From Streptomyces sp. PsTaAH-137 (GTDB lineage: Bacteria > Actinomycetota > Actinomycetes > Streptomycetales > Streptomycetaceae), in contig NZ_QLLY01000002.1 in NCBI RefSeq assembly GCF_003259365.1, positions 496,001-560,000 on the forward strand: a DNA stretch of 64,000 nucleotides, given 5' to 3'. Numbering within the stretch: the stretch's first letter is position 1; the number at the start of each line of letters is the position of its first letter. A program made the position numbers and the translations under genes. The notes below the pieces were generated by a model that saw nothing but the letters and a program-made list of their open reading frames with translations, was not told the origin of the DNA and did no database searches. Positions 8,249 through 16,920 of the stretch are shown here, in pieces.

Positions 8249-9904
8249 TCACTCGGTGCGGAGCCACACCGTGGTGTCGGGTGCGAGGAGGTCCGGCGCG
8301 GGGGTGCCCGGTGCGCTGCCGAGCAGGATCTCGCCGTACGGGGGCAGGGGCTGGTCCGTGGCGGAGAGGTTGGCGACGCAGAGGAGGCCGGGGCCGCGCC
8401 GGAAGGCGAGGACCTGCGGGTCGGCGTCGTGCCGGCCGTGCCAGTCGAAGGAGTCGCCGCTCAGGTCGTCCGCGTACCGGCGGCGGGCGGCGAGCGCGGC
8501 GCGGTAGAAGGCGAGCATGGATTCCGGGTCGGCCTGCTGGGCCTCGACCGTGTGGGCGGCCCAGGCGGCGGGCTGCGGCAGCCAGGGCTGTGCGGAAGCC
8601 GTGGGGCTGAAGCCGAACGGGGGCTCGGCGCCGGACCAGGGCAGCGGGACGCGGCAGCCGTCGCGGCCGATGTCCAGGCCGCCGGTGCGGTGGAAGATCG
8701 GGTCCTGGCGCAGGTCGGCGGGGATGTCCTCGACCTCCCACAGGCCCAGTTCCTCGCCCTGGTAGAGGTAGTGCGCGCCGGGCAGGGCGAGGGCGAGCAG
8801 CAGGGCGGCGCGGGCGCGGCGGGTGCCGAGGGCGAGGTCGGTGGGGGTGCCGTGCTGGCGCAGGGCGTGGCCGTAGGAGCTGTCGGCGCGGCCGTAGCGG
8901 GTGACGTGGCGGGTCACGTCGTGGTTGGAGAGCACCCAGGTCGGGGCGGCGCCGACGCCCGCGTGGGCGTCGAGGGTGTCCTGGATGACGGCGCGCAGGG
9001 CGCCGGGCTCCCAGGGGCTGTTGAGGTAGTCGAAGTTGAAGGCGGTGTGCATCTCGTCGCTGCGCAGGTAGCGGGCGAAGCGCTCGGGGTTCGCGAGCCA
9101 GACCTCGCCGATGAGGGCGCGGGCGGGCCGGTAGCCGTCGGCGACGGCCCGCCAGGAGCGGTAGATGGTGTGGACGTCGTCGCGGTCGATGTAGGGGTGG
9201 TCGGGGGGTGTGCTGTCGGCGGCGAACTCGGGGAGGGCGGGGTCCTTGGCGGGCATGGTCGCGGAGTCGATGCGGACGCCGTCGGCGCCGCGGTCGAACC
9301 AGAACCTGAGGATGTCCTCGTGCTCCTCGCGGACCTTGGGGTTGTTCCAGTTGAGGTCGGGCTGCTCGGGCGCGAAGAGGTGCAGGTACCACTCCCCCGG
9401 GGTGCCGTCGGGGTCGTCGACTCGGGTCCAGGCGGGGCCGCCGAAGACGGACTGCCAGTCGTTGGGCGGGAGTTCACCGTCGGCGCCGCGTCCGGGGCGG
9501 AACCAGAACAGGTCGCGGGCCTCGGCGCCGGGGGCCGCCGCGCGCGCCTCCTGGAACCAGGCGTGCTGGTCGGAGACGTGGTTGGGGACGATGTCGACGA
9601 TGATGCGCAGGCCCAGGGCGTGCGCGTCGGCGATGAGCGCCTCGGCCTCGGCCAGGTCGCCGAAGGCGGGGTCGATGCGCCGGTAGTCCGCGACGTCGTA
9701 TCCGGCGTCGGCCTGCGGGGATGCGTACCAGGGGCTGAACCAGAGCGCGTCGACGCCGAGTTCGGCCAGGTGGGGCAGGCGTTCGCGGACGCCGGCGAGG
9801 TCACCGATGCCGTCGCCGTCGGCGTCGGCGAAGGAGCGCGGGTAGACCTGGTAGATGACGGCGTGGCGCCACCATTCGTCGTGGGCGTCGGTGGATCGGG
9901 CCAC
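8249..9904 (-). CDS. GH13 alpha-glucosidase (oligo-1,6-glucosidase/AglA type)
   Basis: A 551-residue cytoplasmic enzyme opening WWRHAVIYQVYPRSF. It carries the four GH13 regions: DIVPNH, the nucleophile region GVRIDSA, the acid/base region LIGEVWL, and LSNHDVTRH. It should release glucose from imported alpha-linked di- or oligosaccharides. An AAGGAG site sits 8 bases before GTG 9904. Upstream in-frame starts exist (ATG 9922; ATG 9955 overlapping the permease stop) but have poor ribosome binding sites. It lies in the operon after the two permease genes. Linkage specificity cannot be read here; the GH87 gene nearby hints at alpha-1,3 products such as nigerose. Confidence 0.9.
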   Translation of the reverse strand: MARSTDAHDEWWRHAVIYQVYPRSFADADGDGIGDLAGVRERLPHLAELGVDALWFSPWYASPQADAGYDVADYRRIDPAFGDLAEAEALIADAHALGLRIIVDIVPNHVSDQHAWFQEARAAAPGAEARDLFWFRPGRGADGELPPNDWQSVFGGPAWTRVDDPDGTPGEWYLHLFAPEQPDLNWNNPKVREEHEDILRFWFDRGADGVRIDSATMPAKDPALPEFAADSTPPDHPYIDRDDVHTIYRSWRAVADGYRPARALIGEVWLANPERFARYLRSDEMHTAFNFDYLNSPWEPGALRAVIQDTLDAHAGVGAAPTWVLSNHDVTRHVTRYGRADSSYGHALRQHGTPTDLALGTRRARAALLLALALPGAHYLYQGEELGLWEVEDIPADLRQDPIFHRTGGLDIGRDGCRVPLPWSGAEPPFGFSPTASAQPWLPQPAAWAAHTVEAQQADPESMLAFYRAALAARRRYADDLSGDSFDWHGRHDADPQVLAFRRGPGLLCVANLSATDQPLPPYGEILLGSAPGTPAPDLLAPDTTVWLRTE

Positions 9905-9951
9905 GGAAGGGACTCCTTGCATGAGGGAGGGGAGAAGTACGGAGAAGGGGG

Positions 9952-10863
9952 TCATCCCTTGAGGGCGCCCGCCGACAGGCCGCTGATGATGTGGCGCTGG
10001 AAGAAGAGGAAGAGGACGACCATCGGGACGGCGGCGATGGTGAGGCCGGCGATCATCTCGGTGGGCGGCACCTGCGTGGTCGACGTGGACAGCCGGTGCA
10101 GGGCCACGGACAGGGTCTGCCGGTCCGGGTCCTGGAGGACCAGCAGCGGCCACAGGAAGTCCTTCCACATGCCGACGACCGAGAAGATGGAGACGACGGC
10201 GAGCACGGGCCGGGACAGCGGCAGCACGACGCGGAGCAGCACCTGGAGGCGGGAGGCCCCGTCGATGGACGCGGCGTCGAGGATGTCGGTGGGGATCTGG
10301 TCGAAGAAGCGGCGCAGCACGTAGATGTTGAAGGCGTTGGCCGCTCCGGGCAGCCACAGTGCCCAGGGGGTGTTGACGAGGTTGATGTGGAACAGCGGCA
10401 GGTCGTTGACCGTCAGGTAGGCGGGGACGAGGAGGGCCGCGGCGGGCAGCATGAGGCTGGCGAGCATCCCGGCGAAGACGATGTTGCCGAAGACCGGGCG
10501 CAGCTTCGACAGGGCGTACGCGGCGCAGACGTCGACCGCCATCTGGATCGCCCAGCCCCCGGCCGCGTAGTACACGGTGTTGAGGAAGAAGTGGGCGATG
10601 TCCATCTGCGTCCAGGCGTCCTTGTAGGCGCTCAGGTGGACGGACTTGGGCAGCAGCGTCGGTGTCTGTTCGGCGAACTGGCGGGGCGTCTCCAGGGCGG
10701 AGCTCGCCATCCACCACAGCGGGTACAGGAAGGCGGCGGCGAAGGCGACCACCGTCAGGGTGAGGACCGCGTAGTAGAGGCGCCGGTTGCGCGGGCGGGC
10801 GAGTTCCTTGGCGGAGATCAGGCTGCGCTGCGCGGACTCGGCGGCGGATGTGGCCTTGGACAT
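9952..10863 (-). CDS. Sugar ABC transporter permease (MalG-type)
   Basis: 303 residues, about six membrane helices, with the ABC-permease coupling loop (DAASIDGASRLQVLLRVVLP, the EAA-type motif) near residue 195. This is the second permease of a carbohydrate ABC transporter of the MalG/AglG class. ATG 10863 has GGGAG upstream. It lies 11 bases after the first permease gene. No ATPase gene is present in the operon; in Streptomyces such systems usually share the ATPase MsiK encoded elsewhere. Confidence 0.92.
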   Translation of the reverse strand: MSKATSAAESAQRSLISAKELARPRNRRLYYAVLTLTVVAFAAAFLYPLWWMASSALETPRQFAEQTPTLLPKSVHLSAYKDAWTQMDIAHFFLNTVYYAAGGWAIQMAVDVCAAYALSKLRPVFGNIVFAGMLASLMLPAAALLVPAYLTVNDLPLFHINLVNTPWALWLPGAANAFNIYVLRRFFDQIPTDILDAASIDGASRLQVLLRVVLPLSRPVLAVVSIFSVVGMWKDFLWPLLVLQDPDRQTLSVALHRLSTSTTQVPPTEMIAGLTIAAVPMVVLFLFFQRHIISGLSAGALKG

Positions 10864-10874
10864 GTGCTTCTCCC

Positions 10875-11837
10875 TCAGCCCTGGTCGCCGTCGCGGGTCA
10901 GGCGCAGATAGACGGCCGCGAACACGGCGAGTACGACGAACAGGAGCACGCTCATCGCGGCGGCGAGACCGAAGTCGTTGTTGACGGCGAACGCGTAGCG
11001 GTAGATCAGCGTCATCACGGTGATGGTCGACGGGTTGGTGAAGCCGGTCATCTGGAACGGCTCGATGAACACCTGCATCGTCGAGATGATCTGGAGCAGC
11101 AGCAGGACCAGCATCACGAACCGCATCTGCGGCACGGTGACGTGGCGCAGGCGGGCCCACATGCCGGCGCCGTCGAGTTCGGCGGCCTCGTACAGCTCGC
11201 CGGGGATGGACTGGAGCGCGGCGAGGTACATCAGGGTGGCGCCGCCCATGTTGGCCCAGGTGGAGACGAGGACGAGGGAGATCATGGCGGTGTGCGGGGA
11301 CTGCACCCACTGCGAGGTGGGCAGGTGCGCGCCGTGCAGGAGGGTGTTGAACAGGCCCTGGCCCGGATCGTAGAAGTACTGCCAGAGCATGACGCTGACG
11401 ATCGGCGGGAGCATGACCGGCAGGTACACGGCGATGCGGAAGTACGCCTTGAAGTGCCGGAGCTCGTTGAGGAGGACGGCGATGACGAAGGGCACGGCGT
11501 AGCCGAGGACCAGCGCGAGGCCGGTGAACTCGGCGGTGTTCTTCCACGCCGTCCAGAACAGCGGATCGGCGAACAGGGTGCGGTAGTTGCCGAGGCCGAC
11601 CCACTGCGGGTCGGTGATGAGGTTGTCCTGCTGGAAGCTCAGGGTGATGCCGCGGATCAGCGGATACCAGGAGAAGTAGGCGAAGCTGAGGATCCCCGCG
11701 GCGAGGAAGCCGTAGGCCAGGGCGTTGTCCGTGAGCCGCCGCCGCAGGTGCGGCCACCGGCCGGGCCCGGGGCCGTGGGCCGTGGCGGGCAGCGGTGGGC
11801 GGACTTCGCTGCGACGCGGCGCGAGGGACGTCGCCAT
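10875..11837 (-). CDS. Sugar ABC transporter permease (MalF-type)
   Basis: 320 residues with about six membrane helices and the coupling loop LYEAAELDGAGMWARLRHV (near 210-228). It pairs with the permease that follows to form the membrane channel. A strong AAGGAG precedes ATG 11837. A stable hairpin in the gap before it may set the ratio of binding protein to permeases. Confidence 0.92.
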   Translation of the reverse strand: MATSLAPRRSEVRPPLPATAHGPGPGRWPHLRRRLTDNALAYGFLAAGILSFAYFSWYPLIRGITLSFQQDNLITDPQWVGLGNYRTLFADPLFWTAWKNTAEFTGLALVLGYAVPFVIAVLLNELRHFKAYFRIAVYLPVMLPPIVSVMLWQYFYDPGQGLFNTLLHGAHLPTSQWVQSPHTAMISLVLVSTWANMGGATLMYLAALQSIPGELYEAAELDGAGMWARLRHVTVPQMRFVMLVLLLLQIISTMQVFIEPFQMTGFTNPSTITVMTLIYRYAFAVNNDFGLAAAMSVLLFVVLAVFAAVYLRLTRDGDQG

Positions 11838-11905
11838 GGGTTCTCCTTGCGGTTCGGGGGTGCGGGGGTTCGGGGGTACGGGGGTCGGTACGAGAGGGGG
11901 CCGGG

Positions 11906-11936
11906 CCGTGCCGCGGGGTCAGGTGCCGCGGCACGG
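11906..11936 (-). promoter_or_regulatory. Intercistronic hairpin between binding-protein and permease genes
   Basis: A perfect 11-bp inverted repeat (CCGTGCCGCGG / CCGCGGCACGG) with a 9-base loop lies between the binding-protein stop and the permease start. Similar intercistronic stems in sugar ABC operons protect the upstream message or attenuate downstream expression. No T-run follows, so full termination is not implied. Confidence 0.6.
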
Positions 11937-11964
11937 CGGGACGGGGGCCGCTGGACGGCGGTCG

Positions 11965-13335
11965 CTACTGGGCGGCGAGCAGGGCGTCGACCTGCTTCGA
12001 GGCGTCGCCGAGCAGCTTGTCGATGTCGGCGTCCTTCTCGGTGAGGACCTTGGCCATGGCGGTGTCCAGGACGGCGTAGATCTTCTGGGCCTGCGGCGGT
12101 TCGAGGCGGAGCGGGATCTTGCCGATGGCGTCGCTGAACGGCTTGTAGTTCGCGACGGGCTGGTTCGCGTACTTCTCGTCGGCCGCGGCCTTGGTCTTCT
12201 GCGCGGCGCCGGTCCAGATGTTGGGCTCGGGCAGGCCGACGGGCTGCTTCTGGGCGGCGGCGCGCTTCTGGCCGGGCGTGATCCGGTCGGGGTTCTCGTA
12301 CTTGAACATGATCCAGGCGAGGGCGGCCTTGGTCTGCGCGGCGCTGTTCTTCGGGTTGAACATGAATCCACCGCCGCCGGCCAGCGTGCCCTTGCCCTCC
12401 GGCATGGGGCCGAGGCCGAACTCCTTGGGGTCGCCCTTGTACTGCGCGGCGATGGTGGGGATGTTGTCCGAGGTGGCCAGGTACATGCCCAGCTTGCCGG
12501 CGCCCATCATCTGGAGCAGGTCGGCCCATTCGAGGAGCTGGCGCTTGCCCATGGAGTCGTCGGTCCAGCGCATGTCGTGCAGCTGCTGGAGGACGGCCCG
12601 GCCGGTGGCGTTGTCGAAGTCGGCCTTCCAGGTGCCGTCGGTCTGCTGCTTGGCGACGTCGCCGCCGCGCGAGTACATCTCGGCGGTGAAGTGCCAGCCG
12701 CCCGTGTTGGACTTGCTGTAGTCGCCGTAGCCGGTGATCCCCTTGCCGAGCGCGGCGATCTTCTTGGCGTCGGCGCGGACCTCGTCCCAGGTGGTGGGCG
12801 GCTGGTCCGGGTCCAGGCCCGCCTTCTTGAACAGGGTGCGGTTGTAGACCAGGCCCATCGAGTAGTTGCCCTCGGTGACGCCGTAGGTGCGGCCGACCTC
12901 GTCCTGGAAGACCTTGCGCAGCTCGGGCTTGACCTGCTGGGCCTCGGGATAGTCCTTCAGGTAGTCCGTGATGTCGGCCGCCTGGTGCTTGGCGATGATG
13001 CCGGCCGGGTCGGTGAGGTAGACGTAGTAGGCGTTCTCCAGCTGGCCTCCGGCGAGCTTGGTGGAGAACGTCTGGGGGTCCATCTGCCCCTCGTGCGGGA
13101 CGACATGGATCTTCGGGTTGGCCTTCTCGAACGCGGCCACGTCCTGGAGGAAGATCTTGCGGTTGACCGGGTCGGTCTTCGCGGGCATGTCGTTCACCGT
13201 GATGGTGATCTTGCCGTTCGGGTCGGCGGCGTCGTCGCCGGAGGCTCCGCAGCCGCTCACGGAGAGGCCGAGTGCGGCCACCGCGGCCACGGCGATGCCG
13301 ACGCGGGCGTTTCTGCCCGCCGGTATTGCGGTCAT
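11965..13335 (-). CDS. Sugar ABC transporter substrate-binding lipoprotein
   Basis: 456 residues with a lipoprotein signal peptide whose lipobox is LSVSGC (Cys about residue 29), followed by an Asp-rich linker and an extracellular solute-binding family 1 domain. It captures the sugar for the two permeases encoded downstream. It is the first gene of the leftward operon, reading out of the 540-base divergent region. Likely ligand: an alpha-gluco-oligosaccharide, judged from the alpha-glucosidase and the alpha-1,3-glucanase next door. The ribosome binding site before ATG 13335 is modest (CAGGGA). Confidence 0.9.
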   Translation of the reverse strand: MTAIPAGRNARVGIAVAAVAALGLSVSGCGASGDDAADPNGKITITVNDMPAKTDPVNRKIFLQDVAAFEKANPKIHVVPHEGQMDPQTFSTKLAGGQLENAYYVYLTDPAGIIAKHQAADITDYLKDYPEAQQVKPELRKVFQDEVGRTYGVTEGNYSMGLVYNRTLFKKAGLDPDQPPTTWDEVRADAKKIAALGKGITGYGDYSKSNTGGWHFTAEMYSRGGDVAKQQTDGTWKADFDNATGRAVLQQLHDMRWTDDSMGKRQLLEWADLLQMMGAGKLGMYLATSDNIPTIAAQYKGDPKEFGLGPMPEGKGTLAGGGGFMFNPKNSAAQTKAALAWIMFKYENPDRITPGQKRAAAQKQPVGLPEPNIWTGAAQKTKAAADEKYANQPVANYKPFSDAIGKIPLRLEPPQAQKIYAVLDTAMAKVLTEKDADIDKLLGDASKQVDALLAAQ

Positions 13336-13877
13336 GGATCGTCCCTGAGGGTGAAGTGGATAGGCACGGCGTCGATACGCGGCCCGTCGAGGTGACGCAC
13401 AAGTTACGGGCCCCACGAACCGCGAGCAATACACAAACCTGAATACGCAAAGCATCACTAACACCTGCGGACTTCGAAGAAATCTTCCGACGAAACCGCG
13501 CGCAAGAACCCGACATCCGGTCCGTCCGGACCGCCCGGCACGCGGCGCCGCACGCCGTGTCCGCCAGCGAAGACCCCGCCACACACGGCCGATGAGCTGG
13601 TACGGAGACCATCACGCCCTCGGGGCCGCACGCCGACGGCGACGCAAGACGGTGAGCAAGAATCCGACACTCGTCACGTAATTGCGTTCCAGCGGCTCAC
13701 CCCGCTGTGAGCCGTCAACTCGCCTTCACACGCTGGTAGTTGGCGCAGCGCAAGCAGCGCAAACAATTCCACGGAAAGCATCGCCGGAATTCGCGGATGT
13801 CCGCACGCATTGCCCGCGCATCACCGCCCCGTTACGGTGCGCGTCACTCACCCGCCCCTTTTCCGTGGGAGTTCCCC
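13336..13877. promoter_or_regulatory. Divergent promoter region of the alpha-glucan locus
   Basis: This 540-base gene-free stretch separates the leftward ABC operon from the rightward GH87 gene. It holds two near-identical 10-mers spaced 14 bases apart (AATACACAAA 13428-13437 and AATACGCAAA 13442-13451), the short palindrome CTTCGAAG (13472-13479), an inverted repeat GGCTCAC-N6-GTGAGCC (13694-13713), and a tandem 9-mer GCAGCGCAA (13745-13753, 13754-13762). Any of these could be a LacI-family operator; I cannot decide which. It is locally less GC-rich than the genes, as expected for promoters. Confidence 0.6.
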
Positions 13878-16838
13878 ATGCCTCGAATCGGCTCCGCACG
13901 ACCGCCGGAGCGCACCAGATCCCGGCTCCTTCTGGTGGGCACGGTCCTGGCCGTCCTGTGCGCCGCGCTCGGCGTGCTCGGCAGCCCGGCCGTGGCCGCC
14001 TCCACCATCTACCAGGCCGAGTCGGCCGCGCTCAGCGGCGGCGCCGCCGTCCAGAGCGACCACACGGGCTTCACCGGCACCGGCTTCGTCGGCGGCTACA
14101 CCGACGCCGCCAAGGGCGCCGCCACCACGGCCTTCACCGTCACCGCGGCGAGCGCGGGCGCCCACACCGCCACCCTGCGCTACGCCAACGGCACCGGCGG
14201 CGCGCAGACCCTGTCCCTGTACGTGCGCGGCGCGAAGACCGGCACCGTCTCGCTGCCGGCCACCGCGGACTGGAACACCTGGGCCACGGTCACCAGCCCG
14301 GTCACGCTGACCAGCGGCAGCAACACGATCGGGTACGTGTTCGGCTCCGCCGACTCCGGGAACGTGAACCTCGACGCGCTCACGCTCGCGGCCGCTCCGG
14401 CGGCGGTCGACGGCCGGTACGAGGCCGAGTCCGCGGCGCTGAGCGGCGGCACGGCGACCGAGACCGAGCACTCCGGTTTCCAGGGCACCGGGTACGTGGG
14501 CGGCTACACCGACTCCCACAAGGGCACCGCCGCCACGACGTTCACCGTCACGGCGGCCGCCGCCGGGTCCGCCGATGTGGCGCTGCGCTACGCCAACGGC
14601 ACCGGTTCGGCGAAGACGCTGTCGGTGTACGTCAACGGCGGCAAGGCCCTGACCACGACGCTCGCGGCGACCTCGGACTGGAACACCTGGGCCTCGCGCA
14701 CCGAGTCCCTCACCCTGAAGGCGGGTTCCAACACGGTCGCCTACCGCTTCGACCCGGCCGACTCCGGCAACGTGAACGTCGACAACGTCACCGTCTCCGC
14801 GGGCTCCACCGAGCCGCCCGGCGGCGGGGGCGGCGCCGCGCCGGGCAAGGCGTACGAGGCGGAGACCGCGTTCGTCACCGGCGGGCCCGCCAAGGCCACC
14901 TCCGTCTCGGGGTACAGCGGCAGCGGCTATCTCACCGGCTTCACCGCGCAGGGCGCCGAGACCGTCATCGACACCGCCGTACCGTCCGCGGGCACCTATC
15001 CGCTGGCCGTGACCTACCGCAACACCACCGGCTCCGCGCAGACCCTCTCCCTGTACCTGAACGGGGTCCGCTCGCGTCAGCTGTCCCTGCCCGCCGCCGA
15101 CGGCTGGGCGTTCGTGTCCGTCGACGCCAAGCTCCGGGGCGGCCTGAACCTGGTGGGCCTGCGCACCGAGTCGGGCGACAGCGGCAATGTCGCGGTGGAC
15201 AGTGTCTCCGTCGACGGCGGCACCGCGCTGACCTCGCAGGGCGCCACCCTGCCGTACACCGAGTACCGTGCGGCCGACGCCACCACCAACGGCACCAAGC
15301 TGGCGGTCAGCACCAGCTATCCGAGCCTGTCCGCCGAGTCCACGGGCCGCAGCGCGGTGAAGCTCACCGACACCGGCCAGTACGTGCAGATCACGCTGAC
15401 CAAGCCGGCCAACGCGCTCGTCGTGCGCTACTCGATCCCGGACACCGCGAGCGGTTCGGTGACCACGGCGCCGCTGTCCCTGTACGCGGGCTCCACCAAG
15501 GTCACGGACCTCCAGACCACCAACAAGTTCTCGTGGCTGTACGGCGCCGGGTACTACGACACCAACACCCCGGGCAACGCGGGGGACTCGACCGGCCACC
15601 ACTACTTCGACGAGGTCCGCTACCTCCACACCAGCACCTGGCCCGCCGGAACCGTCCTGAAGCTCCAGAAGGACGCCGGGTCGACGGCCGCCTCGTACAC
15701 CGTGGACGTCGTCGACACCGAGCTGGTCGACCCCGCCGCCACGATGCCCTCGGGCTATGTCTCCGCCGCGGACTACGGCGTGACGCCCGGCACGAGTGAT
15801 GTGACCAGCGCCCTCAACGCGGCGCTGAGCAGCGCCGCGAGCGCCGGAAAGGGGCTGTGGCTGCCGTCCGGGACCTACTCGATCTCGGGCCGCGTCAACC
15901 TGTCGGGCGTCGCGCTGCGCGGCGCCGGGCCCTGGTACACGACGCTCAAGTCCACCGCGGAGAACGGCGCGGGCGGCCTCTTCTCCACCGGCGGCCGGGT
16001 GCAGATAGCCGACCTGTCGGTCTTCGGCGACCAGACCTTCCGCAACAACGACTCGGGCGCGGCGGCCATCGAGGGCAGCTTCGCCTCCGGGTCGCTCATC
16101 TACAACGTGTGGATGGAGCACACCAAGGTCGGCCTGTGGGCACGGCCCGGCACCGGCCTGCTCGTCTCCGGCGTCCGCGTGCGCAACGTCTTCGCGGACG
16201 GCCTGCACGTCCACGGCGGCTCCGACAACACCCGGGTCGAGCAGTCGCACGTACGCAACACCGGCGACGACTCCCTCGCGCTCGACACCGAGGACGGCAA
16301 CGTCACGCACAGCACCGTCTCGCACAACACCGCCCAGCTGCCCATCCAGGCCAACGGGATCGGGGTCTACGGCGGCGGTGACAACACCCTGGAGAACAAC
16401 GCGGTCAGCGACACGGTCGCCTTCGGGTCCGGCATCACCATCAGCACGTACTTCGGGCAGGGCTTCAGCTCCGACATCTACGTCCGGAACAACCTCCTCA
16501 CCCGCTGCGGCTCGTACCACATCAACTGGTCGACCACCATCGGCGCGCTGTGGATCTACGCCGACACCGCGGACATCACCCAGCCCGTGCACGTCGACGG
16601 CAACACCATCAAGGACAGCACCTACCAGGGCGTCCTGCTCTCCTACGCCAAGAAGATCAGCAACCTGACCATGGACGGGAACACCATCGCCAACGCCGGA
16701 ACCTACGGCTTCGACCTCAACAACGTCACCGGCGGCATGACGGTCGCCAACACCAGCGTCACGGCGAAGACGGGCGGGCTGCTCAACAACTCCCCCGGCT
16801 TCACGCTCACCCGCGGCAGCGGCAACAGCGGCTTCTGA
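13878..16838 (+). CDS. Secreted GH87 alpha-1,3-glucanase (mycodextranase-like) with CBM modules
   Basis: 986 residues: a signal peptide (to about 40, ending AVAAS), two tandem CBM35/CBM6-like modules opening YQAESAALSGG and YEAESAALSGG, a Gly-rich linker, a third module (YEAETAFVTGG), then a beta-sandwich and a right-handed beta-helix. Asp774 lies in FADGLH; Asp797 and Asp798 lie in GDDSLA. The 23/24-residue spacing of this Asp...AspAsp triad equals that reported for GH87 alpha-1,3-glucanase (Asp1045, 1068, 1069), which supports the family call. It would cut alpha-1,3-glucan or mixed glucans (fungal wall, mutan) outside the cell and feed the neighbouring ABC system. A GGGAG site precedes ATG 13878. 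Confidence 0.85.
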   Translation: MPRIGSARPPERTRSRLLLVGTVLAVLCAALGVLGSPAVAASTIYQAESAALSGGAAVQSDHTGFTGTGFVGGYTDAAKGAATTAFTVTAASAGAHTATLRYANGTGGAQTLSLYVRGAKTGTVSLPATADWNTWATVTSPVTLTSGSNTIGYVFGSADSGNVNLDALTLAAAPAAVDGRYEAESAALSGGTATETEHSGFQGTGYVGGYTDSHKGTAATTFTVTAAAAGSADVALRYANGTGSAKTLSVYVNGGKALTTTLAATSDWNTWASRTESLTLKAGSNTVAYRFDPADSGNVNVDNVTVSAGSTEPPGGGGGAAPGKAYEAETAFVTGGPAKATSVSGYSGSGYLTGFTAQGAETVIDTAVPSAGTYPLAVTYRNTTGSAQTLSLYLNGVRSRQLSLPAADGWAFVSVDAKLRGGLNLVGLRTESGDSGNVAVDSVSVDGGTALTSQGATLPYTEYRAADATTNGTKLAVSTSYPSLSAESTGRSAVKLTDTGQYVQITLTKPANALVVRYSIPDTASGSVTTAPLSLYAGSTKVTDLQTTNKFSWLYGAGYYDTNTPGNAGDSTGHHYFDEVRYLHTSTWPAGTVLKLQKDAGSTAASYTVDVVDTELVDPAATMPSGYVSAADYGVTPGTSDVTSALNAALSSAASAGKGLWLPSGTYSISGRVNLSGVALRGAGPWYTTLKSTAENGAGGLFSTGGRVQIADLSVFGDQTFRNNDSGAAAIEGSFASGSLIYNVWMEHTKVGLWARPGTGLLVSGVRVRNVFADGLHVHGGSDNTRVEQSHVRNTGDDSLALDTEDGNVTHSTVSHNTAQLPIQANGIGVYGGGDNTLENNAVSDTVAFGSGITISTYFGQGFSSDIYVRNNLLTRCGSYHINWSTTIGALWIYADTADITQPVHVDGNTIKDSTYQGVLLSYAKKISNLTMDGNTIANAGTYGFDLNNVTGGMTVANTSVTAKTGGLLNNSPGFTLTRGSGNSGF

Positions 16839-16846
16839 CCGACCGC

Positions 16847-16883
16847 GCCGGTGGCCGTCCCTGGGACAGGGGCGACCACCGGC
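16847..16883 (+). terminator. Hairpin after the GH87 gene
   Basis: GCCGGTGG (16847-16854) pairs with CCACCGGC (16876-16883) and encloses a second small stem (CCCTG/CAGGG). It begins 8 bases after the GH87 stop. There is no T-run, as is common for Streptomyces terminators. The next gene starts 38 bases later, so some read-through is possible. Confidence 0.55.
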
Positions 16884-16920
16884 CCGCCTCCTCGCACTGA
16901 CGTGCGGTTACACTCCGGCC

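Noticed and set aside
9905..9955. Earlier start for the alpha-glucosidase (ATG 9955, overlapping the permease stop)
   Set aside because: The overlap is attractive, but the AAGGAG at correct distance from GTG 9904 and the normal GH13 opening favour the shorter form.
13848..16592. A 914-codon open frame antisense to the GH87 gene
   Set aside because: Its translation is Gly/Arg/Val/Asp-rich without domains. Such frames arise opposite high-GC genes; the sense strand has a signal peptide, CBMs and a catalytic triad.
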